Shown: in pieces, positions 13,975 to 20,468 of the stretch
How positions within the stretch are numbered: position 1 is the stretch's first letter
Layout: each line of letters starts with the position of its first letter
NCBI GenBank assembly: GCA_004559845.1
Contig: SFWW01000009.1
Coordinates: 1 to 20,468, forward strand
Reading direction: 5' to 3'
Source: a bacterium
GTDB lineage: Bacteria; Bacteroidota; Bacteroidia; Bacteroidales; Muribaculaceae
Length of the DNA: 20,468 nt
Program-made: the position numbers and the translations under genes
The notes under the pieces: model-generated
The model's input: the letters and a program-made list of their open reading frames with translations, nothing else
The model's database searches: none
Told to the model about the DNA's origin: nothing

Positions 13975-15558
13975 ATGATAGAGAATCCCAACGAAAATAT
14001 CGACACCAGTGAATTTTTTGAGCCGGAAGAAACGATGCGCATCTCCTCCGACTTCACCCACATCACCCCTATCACTGGAGCTCAAGAGCTCCAGCCCAAT
14101 AGAATGTTCACCGTGTATAAGGCGCAACGCTATGGGCAATGGTGGGCGCTGAAGTGCGTGTCGAAGGAAGCCGTCAACAAGTCGCTGGCGTTGGAAATAT
14201 TACGCAATGAATTTGAAGTGGGCATCAGTTTGTGGCATCCGAATATAGCGAGAATGATTTCGAAGCGAATGGATTTGGTGGATGGCTGCCCGGGGATTGT
14301 GCAGGAATATGTAGACGGCATTCCGCTTCGCGACTATCTGGGCTATCATCCGCCTGTGGAAAATAGAATCCGCATCGCCGAACAGGTGATTTCGGCTATG
14401 GAATACTATATGAGCAAACAGGTGGTGCACTGCGACCTCAAATCCACCAACATTCTGATTACCCGCAATGGCCATCATGTGAAGATTGTGGATTTCGGCT
14501 TGTCGAACCGCGACGCCTACAATGTGATTCGCGGTCATGGCGGCACCGATATATGGGCGGCACCCGAGCAGATAGAAACCGAAGGCGTGGTGGACTGTAG
14601 GAGCGATTTCTATGCCTTTGGTCACATTTTGAAAATGCTCAAATTGCCCCACCGCTTCAATCGCATATTGCGCCGATGCCTAAAGCAAAAAAAGGAAGAC
14701 CGCTACAGCAATGCCATGGAGCTCCGCCTTGATTTTGAAAAAGCAAAAAACGCCATGCTCCCTCGGTGGGCAATTTGGTTGGCGGTAGCTTGTGTGGCAT
14801 TTATAGGCGGCGCCTTTGTGTTGGGCAACTGGGCCTCACAGCACATCGTTCGCTCCATCAGCACCCCTCGCGACCGCATAGTGGACGGACAAGTGCCGGC
14901 ACTATTTTTCGGCGATAGCGTGAATGTGCATTCCGATTGCGATGAAGCCTATGTGGTGTCGAGCGCCGCCACCCTTTTCTATCATGCCAATTCCAAGCCC
15001 ATTCCGGGCCCGATTTCAGCCGCACAAGCCGTGGACTTAGGCTTGAGTGTGGATTGGGCACCTTTCAATGTGGGCAGCCATCACTATTTCGCTTCCGATG
15101 TGGGTGGCTACTACAATTGGGGCGACACCACGGGCAAAAGCATTGAATACAACATGGAAGTATTTCCGGTGAAAGAGCAATCGGCATCCATAGCCGGCTC
15201 TCCACTGGATATTGCCACCCACCATTGGAAAAACGGCTGGCGAATGCCCACCAAAAGTGAAATGGAGGAATTGGTGAGTAAATGCAAATGGACCCTTGTG
15301 GAGCAACGTGGCATGGTGAAGGGCTACATCGTGACAGGACCTTCGGGCAAATACATATTCTTGCCCTTCGGCGGGTATCGAAAGGCGAGTATCTATAAGC
15401 AGCAGGGATTGCTTGGGCTCTATTGGAGTGCCACACCCAACAAAAAATCTAACGAAACAGCCGCCTATTTTTTGTGGATTAAAGAAGGTGTGGTGTCGGC
15501 CGACCAAGCCGAGCGAGCCGTGATGGGCTTAAATATCCGCCCCGTACACGACAAATAG
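13975..15558 (+). CDS. Membrane Ser/Thr protein kinase with Fib_succ_major-like ectodomain (non-RD)
   Basis: A 527-residue Hanks-type kinase. The kinase domain spans about 45-255: degenerate Gly-loop region (QPNRMFTVYKAQR), ATP-anchoring Lys60 (WWALK), alpha-C Glu79 or Glu81, catalytic loop VHCDLKSTN (Asp154, Asn159), DFG at 173-175 and AAPEQ at 195-199. Cys153 replaces the usual Arg of HRD, making it a non-RD kinase. One membrane span (about 265-286) follows, then a periplasmic region ending in a domain (352-524) with AVDLGLSVDWAPFNVG, YYNWGDT, WKNGWRMPTKSEMEELVSKC, VTGPSGKYIFLP, LYWSAT and LNIRPV, the pattern of the Fib_succ_major/DUF1566-like domain common in Bacteroidota surface proteins. 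The ectodomain probably senses or binds a ligand and regulates the kinase. It is 23 bp upstream of a paralogue. Substrates are unknown. Confidence 0.9.
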   Translation: MIENPNENIDTSEFFEPEETMRISSDFTHITPITGAQELQPNRMFTVYKAQRYGQWWALKCVSKEAVNKSLALEILRNEFEVGISLWHPNIARMISKRMDLVDGCPGIVQEYVDGIPLRDYLGYHPPVENRIRIAEQVISAMEYYMSKQVVHCDLKSTNILITRNGHHVKIVDFGLSNRDAYNVIRGHGGTDIWAAPEQIETEGVVDCRSDFYAFGHILKMLKLPHRFNRILRRCLKQKKEDRYSNAMELRLDFEKAKNAMLPRWAIWLAVACVAFIGGAFVLGNWASQHIVRSISTPRDRIVDGQVPALFFGDSVNVHSDCDEAYVVSSAATLFYHANSKPIPGPISAAQAVDLGLSVDWAPFNVGSHHYFASDVGGYYNWGDTTGKSIEYNMEVFPVKEQSASIAGSPLDIATHHWKNGWRMPTKSEMEELVSKCKWTLVEQRGMVKGYIVTGPSGKYIFLPFGGYRKASIYKQQGLLGLYWSATPNKKSNETAAYFLWIKEGVVSADQAERAVMGLNIRPVHDK

Positions 15559-15581
15559 TAGGCGCTCAACATCATTTTGCA

Positions 15582-17088
<1,507 letters not shown>

Positions 17089-17096
<8 letters not shown>

Positions 17097-17128
17097 CGCT
17101 GTTTCCCAAAGGAAAAAGCGCCATCGCT
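17089..17128 (+). terminator. Long hairpin at the end of the kinase operon
   Basis: AGCGAT-A-GCGCT-G-TTTCC, loop CAAA, GGAAA-A-AGCGC-C-ATCGCT: 16 paired bases with two mismatches, enclosing the kinase stop codon (17094-17096). There is no T-run on either strand, so it may terminate weakly or protect the mRNA 3' end. Confidence 0.55.
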
Positions 17129-17130
17129 AT

Positions 17131-17160
17131 ACACTTTCCGGGGTCGTTGATGGGAAGTGT
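17131..17160 (-). terminator. Hairpin after the FKBP gene
   Basis: On the plus strand ACACTTTCC (17131-17139) pairs with GGGAAGTGT (17152-17160), 9 bp including one G-U, directly at the FKBP stop codon. It lacks a T-run. With 17089-17128 it forms a back-to-back hairpin pair between convergent genes. Confidence 0.5.
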
Positions 17161-17720
17161 TATGGTTTGGCTTCGTAGTAGGGAATACCCACTAATTTGA
17201 TATCAAACACCAAAGTGGAGTAGGCTTTGATGGTGCCATAATTGATGATGCCGTAGCCTTGATTGTAGGGCACCACCACGCGGCAACTGTCGCCGATGTG
17301 CATTTTGCTCAGCGCCACGCCCCATCCGCTAATCACTTCTGCCGGCGTGATGCCGGTGCGCAGAATGCTGTCGCCGTAGGATTTGGAGAGGTTGTAAGAA
17401 GAGTCGACAGGTGTTCCATCGTAGAGCATCAACTTATATTTCACGTCCACGGTAGAGGTGTAGAGCGGTGAAAGATTGCCTTCGGTTTGCTTCGGGTCGT
17501 TGTACCAGTGCATCAGCACTTGTGCATTTTGGTCCCACGAAGGCACCACGAGGGTGTAGTAGGCTTTACCCGACGCGTCGGTGAGTTGCATTTGTTGCTG
17601 ATAAAATTTCACGTTAGCGTCGCGCCAATCGGTGTCGACATCGCCGTCGCCATCAACGCAAGCCGTGAAGCAGAAGCAAGCTGCTATGGTTAGCAAAATG
17701 AAAAGAGGGAATTTCTTCAT
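17160..17720 (-). CDS. FKBP-type peptidyl-prolyl isomerase lipoprotein
   Basis: A 186-residue envelope protein. The N-terminus MKKFPLFILLTIAACFCFTAC has a lipobox with Cys21, followed by an acidic linker (VDGDGDVDTDWRD). The C-terminal FKBP domain (about 92-183) shows VDVKYKLMLYDGTPVDSSY, GITPAEVISGWGVALSKMHIGDSCRVVVPYNQGYG and STLVFDIKLVGI, the usual FKBP order, so it probably speeds proline isomerisation and folding of exported proteins. I chose ATG 17720, because the longer frame to 17996 reads antiparallel through glyS and lacks a signal. It starts 43 bp after the glyS stop in the same direction and has no promoter box that I can see, so it is probably co-transcribed with glyS. Confidence 0.9.
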   Translation of the reverse strand: MKKFPLFILLTIAACFCFTACVDGDGDVDTDWRDANVKFYQQQMQLTDASGKAYYTLVVPSWDQNAQVLMHWYNDPKQTEGNLSPLYTSTVDVKYKLMLYDGTPVDSSYNLSKSYGDSILRTGITPAEVISGWGVALSKMHIGDSCRVVVPYNQGYGIINYGTIKAYSTLVFDIKLVGIPYYEAKP

Positions 17721-17763
17721 CTGTAGCAGTTTAATTGTTTTTGCAAAAGGGGGAATTGGTTTG

Positions 17764-19308
17764 TTACACGAGTTTTTTGAGCAAACTATTGAGGCTACAT
17801 TCCTTGCCGATGATGCCATGCAATTGGTCGATGGGCACGCGTTGCTGCTCCATGGTTTCGCGGTCGCGGATGGTGACGGTGTTGTCTTCCAGGGTTTGTC
17901 CATCCACGGTGATGCAGTAGGGAGTGCCGATGGCATCCATACGGCGGTAGCGTTTGCCCACAGAGTCTTTTTCATCGTAGCGGCAAGCGAAATCAAATTT
18001 GAGCAAATTCATGATTTCGTGCGCCTTTTCGGGGAGTCCGTCCTTCTTCACCAAAGGCAAGATGGCGCATTTCACCGGTGCGAGTGCTTTGGGCAAGTGG
18101 AGCACCACGCGGGTGTCGCCGCCCTCAAGCGCTTGTTCTTCATAGCTGGAGCAGAGCACCGAGAGGAACATACGGTCTACGCCGATAGAGGTTTCAATCA
18201 CGTAGGGCGTGTAGCTCTTATTGAGTTCGGGGTCGAAATATTGGATTTTCTTTTTCGAGAACTTTTCGTGTTGGCTCAAGTCGAAGTCGGTGCGGCTGTG
18301 AATGCCTTCCACTTCTTTAAATCCGAAGGGCATTTTGAATTCGATGTCGGTGGCGGCGTTGGCGTAGTGTGCCAATTTTTCGTGGTCGTGGTAGCGATAT
18401 TTTTCGTCGCCCATGCCGAGTGCTTTGTGCCATTTGAGGCGATTTTCTTTCCACATTTTAAACCATTCCAATTCTTCTCCGGGGCGCACAAAGAATTGCA
18501 TTTCCATTTGTTCGAATTCGCGCATACGGAAAATGAATTGGCGTGCCACGATTTCGTTGCGGAAAGCCTTACCGATTTGTGCAATACCGAAAGGAATGCG
18601 CATGCGACCGGTTTTTTGCACATTGAGGAAGTTCACGAAAATGCCTTGTGCCGTTTCGGGACGGAGGTACACATTCATGGTGGAGTCGGCGCTGGAGCCC
18701 ATCTCGGTTTTAAACATGAGGTTGAACTGGCGCACGTCGGTCCAGTTTTTGGTGCCGGAAATGGGGTCCACAATGCCATAGTCTTCAATAATTTGACGCA
18801 ATTCCTTCAAATCGTTGGCGTTCATGGCATCGCTGTAGCGCTGGTGCAATTCGTCGCGCTTTTTTTGGTGTTCAAGCACGCGAGGATTGGTTTGGCGAAA
18901 CATTTCTTCGTTGAAACTCTCGCCAAATCGCTTAGCGGCTTTTTCCACTTCCTTGTTAATTTTATCGTCGATTTTTGCGATTTCGTCTTCAATGAGCACA
19001 TCGGCACGATAGCGCTTTTTGGAGTCGCGGTTATCGATAAGAGGGTCGTTGAAAGCGTCCACGTGTCCGCTTGCCTTCCAAATGGTGGGGTGCATAAAGA
19101 TGGCGGAGTCGATGCCCACAATATTTTCGTGGAGCAAAGTCATCGCTTCCCACCAATAGCGCTTAATGTTGTTTTTCATCTCCACGCCGTTTTGGCCGTA
19201 GTCGTACACGGCTCCGAGGCCATCGTAGATTTCACTTGAGGGGAACACGAAACCATACTCTTTTGCGTGAGATACAATTTTTTTGAAAACGTCGTCTTGT
19301 TTTGCCAT
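17764..19308 (-). CDS. glyS: Glycyl-tRNA synthetase, homodimeric (eukaryote/archaea-like) type
   Basis: A class IIa synthetase of 514 residues that charges tRNA-Gly. This is the single-chain alpha2 form, not the E. coli GlyQ/GlyS tetramer. Visible parts: N-terminal YGFVFPSSEIYDGLGAVYDYGQNG (18-41), motif 1 region around 44-60, the RPETAQGIFVNF block (216-227), motif 2 around AFRNEIVARQFIFRMREFEQ (248-267), motif 3 before about 400, and the anticodon-binding domain (about 415-514, LAPVKCAILPLVKKDG). Length is near that of other bacterial forms. ATG 19308 begins MAKQDDVFKKIVSHAKEYGF, the normal start. A strong promoter and leader hairpin lie upstream, and the FKBP lipoprotein gene follows. Confidence 0.98.
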   Translation of the reverse strand: MAKQDDVFKKIVSHAKEYGFVFPSSEIYDGLGAVYDYGQNGVEMKNNIKRYWWEAMTLLHENIVGIDSAIFMHPTIWKASGHVDAFNDPLIDNRDSKKRYRADVLIEDEIAKIDDKINKEVEKAAKRFGESFNEEMFRQTNPRVLEHQKKRDELHQRYSDAMNANDLKELRQIIEDYGIVDPISGTKNWTDVRQFNLMFKTEMGSSADSTMNVYLRPETAQGIFVNFLNVQKTGRMRIPFGIAQIGKAFRNEIVARQFIFRMREFEQMEMQFFVRPGEELEWFKMWKENRLKWHKALGMGDEKYRYHDHEKLAHYANAATDIEFKMPFGFKEVEGIHSRTDFDLSQHEKFSKKKIQYFDPELNKSYTPYVIETSIGVDRMFLSVLCSSYEEQALEGGDTRVVLHLPKALAPVKCAILPLVKKDGLPEKAHEIMNLLKFDFACRYDEKDSVGKRYRRMDAIGTPYCITVDGQTLEDNTVTIRDRETMEQQRVPIDQLHGIIGKECSLNSLLKKLV

Positions 19309-19377
19309 AATAGTGTAATAAAAATTTGTTTTGTTGCCGGACCCGGGTAGCCGGGCTAAACATAAATTAAGTTCAAC

Positions 19378-19400
19378 AATAATGGCATTTTGCCACTATT
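19378..19400 (-). promoter_or_regulatory. 5'-terminal stem-loop of the glyS mRNA
   Basis: On the minus strand AATAGTGGCA-AAA-TGCCATTATT forms a 10-bp stem (one G-U) with a 3-base loop. It begins about seven bases after the -7 box, so it should sit at the very 5' end of the transcript. A second small hairpin, CCCGG-CTAC-CCGGG, lies further down the leader (near 19340-19356). Confidence 0.6.
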
Positions 19401-19406
19401 AACCCA

Positions 19407-19437
19407 CAAAATTACTTTAAAATGCGCTAACTGCCAA
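19407..19437 (-). promoter_or_regulatory. Promoter of glyS-FKBP
   Basis: On the minus strand TTG (19437-19435), a 20-base spacer and TAATTTTG (19414-19407) match the Bacteroidota consensus. It gives a leader of about 90 nt. Confidence 0.75.
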
Positions 19438-19493
19438 TTTCCGAGCCCACGATTTTCGGTGTGTTGGTATTATTTAACTATTTCCCGCCCGCT

Positions 19494-19961
19494 CTATAGG
19501 CAAATCAGCAGAAGAATGGCGGCAGGCACGGGCGCATCGATGGTGTAGAGAATATCGCTATAATAGGTGTGGGCACCGCTGTAGAGGTGCTTGCCATCCC
19601 ATGTGTAGCGAATATTGCTATAGTAGGTGTTGGTGCCGCTATACACGTGTTTGCCATCAAAAGTGCAGATGGCATCGCTGTAATAGGTGTGGGCACCGCT
19701 ATAAAGGCGTTTGCCATCGTAGGTGTAGAGAATGTCGGAATAATAGGTGTGCGCACCCTTATAAATGTGTTTACCATCGTAGGTGCATAGAATATTGCTG
19801 TAATACGTGTTGGCACCGCTATAGAGATGCTTGCCATCCCAGGTGTAGCGAATATTGCTATAATACGCGTTCGCACCCTCATAAATATGGCAGGCAGCGC
19901 TGGAAAGCAACGCCACAGTTCCCACCACAAAAGCCATCAAAATCCGTTTGCTCATCATCAC
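19494..19961 (-). CDS. Secreted tandem-repeat protein (six 20-residue YSGAxTYYSxIxYTxDGKH units)
   Basis: A 155-residue protein. Residues 1-24 (MMMSKRILMAFVVGTVALLSSAAC) form a signal peptide ending in a possible lipobox Cys24, although cleavage by signal peptidase I at AA-C is also possible. The rest is six units of exactly 20 residues, consensus YSGAxTYYSxIxYTxDGKHx, each with an invariant YYS and a near-invariant DGK, and ends in a short hydrophobic tail (VPAAILLLICL). The periodic Tyr/Gly pattern predicts a regular beta-repeat fold, such as a small propeller, flower or solenoid. Units 1 and 5 are nearly identical (NIRYTWDGKHLYSG) although 240 bp apart. Three in-frame ATGs (19961, 19958, 19955) can serve as start. 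A TATCTTTG -7 box lies at 19995-19988. I know similar repeats in Bacteroidota hypothetical proteins but can assign no function. Confidence 0.82.
   Translation of the reverse strand: MMMSKRILMAFVVGTVALLSSAACHIYEGANAYYSNIRYTWDGKHLYSGANTYYSNILCTYDGKHIYKGAHTYYSDILYTYDGKRLYSGAHTYYSDAICTFDGKHVYSGTNTYYSNIRYTWDGKHLYSGAHTYYSDILYTIDAPVPAAILLLICL
19540..19890. repeat. 60-bp tandem repeat array within the repeat-protein gene
   Basis: The segment TTGCCATC / TTTGCCATC recurs with a strict 60-bp period (near 19590, 19650, 19710, 19770 and 19830), each time followed by GTGTAG/GTGCAG, then GAATATTGC or similar, TATAATAGGTGT and GCACC. Six units keep the reading frame. Confidence 0.9.
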
Positions 19962-20058
19962 TTACATTAAAAAAAGGTTACTACCCACAAAGATAGCAAA
20001 AAAAGAAGTTAGAAATTAGAAAATTTGGAAATTAAAAATTAGAGGTTGAAGATTGGAA

Positions 20059-20159
20059 TTTCATTTACGGCTATTTTTGAATTTGGAGGTATGGAGGGAT
20101 GGGGTTGAGTGGGATGGTGGCTTAGGTGGGATGGAAGAGAACAAAAAGTCGTGAGGCGG
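20059..20159. repeat. Dispersed repeat, copy B (partner at 1492-1595)
   Basis: It aligns in direct orientation with 1492-1595, including the identical block GGTGGGATGGAAGAGAAC. In this copy the frame beginning ATGGAAGAG stops after seven codons. It runs directly into the palindromic element. Confidence 0.65.
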
Positions 20160-20285
20160 GGATGTGAGGGCTGAAGCCCTTTCGTGGGACGGCGAGTGGG
20201 ATAAAGCCTGAAAACGCATTTTCAGCTTTATCTCCACTCTCGCCCACGGTGGGCTGCTTCGCACCCCACTCACATCCCTCGTCTC
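20153..20285. repeat. Cloverleaf-like palindromic element (~133 bp)
   Basis: An outer stem joins GAGGCGGGGATGTGAG (20153-20168) to CTCACATCCC-TCGTCTC (20269-20285), of which GGGATGTGAG/CTCACATCCC is perfect. Inside are a small hairpin GGGC-TGAA-GCCC (20168-20179), a long central hairpin (20191-20244, about 27 imperfect pairs, loop CGCA at 20215-20218, core TGAAAA/TTTTCA and ATAAAGC/GCTTTAT) and a right hairpin GTGGG/CCCAC (20249-20269). It has no protein-coding capacity. It could be a palindromic repeat/MITE-like element or a structured RNA. Confidence 0.6.
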
Positions 20286-20296
20286 CCGAAGAAAAA

Positions 20297-20329
20297 GCCG
20301 CTTCGCGGAAAAAAAGTCGGCTTCGCCGA
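20297..20329 (-). terminator. Two tandem hairpins with T-runs (minus strand)
   Basis: On the minus strand TCGGC-GAA-GCCGA (20329-20317) is followed by CTTTTTTT, and CCGC-GAA-GCGG (20308-20298) by CTTTTTC. Both look like short terminators for transcription leaving the intron. A third GCTTCGC motif lies at 20256-20262. Confidence 0.5.
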
Positions 20330-20370
20330 AAAAAAACACGCCTATAGCTCGCCGGATAGTATCGTGTGTA

Positions 20371-20468
20371 ATCGAGTAGGAGGTAAACACTAATCATAGG
20401 GTGTTTATCTCCTATTTTCGTGTTTACCGACCTCTCACACCACCGTACGTGCCGTTCGGCATACGGCG
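20371..20468 (-). mobile_element. 3' end of a group II intron (domains V and VI)
   Basis: On the minus strand, bases 20468-20441 fold as domain V: CGCCGTA, TGCC, loop GAAC, GGCA, the 2-base bulge CG, TACGGTG. The triad is CGC, as in class C introns, and contains the expected G-U pair. Domain VI follows: GAG-AGG (20436-20431) pairs with CCT-A-CTC (20380-20374), with a bulged A at 20377 as branch point seven bases from the 3' end; a 9-bp stem GGTAAACAC/GTGTTTACC (20428-20420 with 20390-20382) lies above it. The intron ends ...CTACTCGAT at 20371. The catalytic RNA body and any reverse transcriptase gene lie to the right, outside the window. Confidence 0.88.

Larger units (their letters stand above)
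19962..20370. other. Gene-free region left of the intron end
   Basis: About 410 bases with no credible gene. In order: a TATCTTTG -7 box for the repeat-protein gene (19995-19988, minus), a low-complexity A-rich stretch with GAAATTAGA-like repeats (20005-20045), dispersed-repeat copy B (20059-20159), a structured palindromic element (20153-20285), two small hairpins with T-runs on the minus strand (20297-20329), and the short 3' exon of a group II intron. Confidence 0.65.

Noticed and set aside
14075..14094. CTGGAGCTC-AA-GAGCTCCAG inverted repeat near the start of kinase 1
   Set aside because: It lies inside the coding sequence (TGAQELQ region), without a T-run or regulator context; I treat it as chance, although an mRNA structure role cannot be excluded.
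17632..19239. 535-residue plus-strand open frame opposite glyS
   Set aside because: It is antisense to GlyRS and part of the FKBP gene, with long low-complexity Phe/His/Val runs and no recognisable domain.
19540..19890. CRISPR-like array suggested by regular 60-bp spacing
   Set aside because: The whole unit is similar, with no unique spacers, and the frame is open throughout with a signal peptide, so it is a protein repeat.
20061..20397. Minus-strand frames of about 90-110 residues in the right-hand gene-free region
   Set aside because: They run through the palindromic element and the intron boundary; the sequence is explained by structure and repeats.
20371..20468. Retron msr/msd RNA as explanation for the structured right end
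   Set aside because: Domain V with CG bulge, the bulged branch-point A and the CTACTCGAT terminus fit a group II intron precisely; no retron features are visible.

Overview
The window looks like chromosome from a member of the Bacteroidota, most likely Bacteroidales. The best evidence is the promoters. TAnnTTTG -7 boxes recur upstream of genes, several with TTG or TTTG 19-20 bases further upstream, and Shine-Dalgarno sequences are largely absent. The gene content agrees: several short lipoproteins with an MKK-type start and a lipobox Cys, an M13 peptidase with a long signal peptide, a PG_1098-like methyltransferase, a eukaryote-like GlyRS followed by an FKBP lipoprotein, and the VDLGLSVxWAPxNxG ectodomain typical of this phylum. 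I cannot give genus or species from sequence alone.

Layout. 1-1371 (minus): hipBA-like toxin-antitoxin locus, with hipA cut by the window edge and a palindromic operator abutting the promoter. 1372-1856: intergenic, holding one copy of a ~100-bp dispersed repeat and a consensus promoter. 1857-4113 (plus): small lipoprotein, terminator, Lrp/AsnC regulator, inositol-monophosphatase-family enzyme. 4118-8534 (minus): TauE/SafE permease, Sel1-repeat lipoprotein, methyltransferase, aspS with its own terminator. 8807-8880 (plus): tRNA-Pro(TGG) with promoter and terminator. 8980-10556 (minus): zinc/manganese-type ABC uptake pair (binding lipoprotein plus ATPase) without an adjacent permease. 10916-13612 (plus): M13 metallopeptidase and a small lipoprotein. 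13975-17096 (plus): two tandem paralogous membrane Ser/Thr kinases. 17160-19308 (minus): glyS and an FKBP-type lipoprotein. 19494-19961 (minus): secreted protein made of six 20-residue repeats. 19962-20468: no gene; a second copy of the dispersed repeat, a ~130-bp cloverleaf-like palindromic element, two tandem hairpins with T-runs, and the 3' end (domains V and VI) of a group II intron whose body lies beyond the right edge.

Most of the window is housekeeping. The most unusual content is the kinase pair: cytoplasmic Hanks-type kinase, one membrane span, and a C-terminal Fib_succ_major-like ectodomain in place of the usual PASTA repeats. One member is a non-RD (HCD) kinase and the other has a canonical HRD motif. 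They are 23 bp apart behind one promoter, which suggests a two-receptor signalling unit. The right end (dispersed repeat, palindromic element, intron) looks like a site of repeated insertion.
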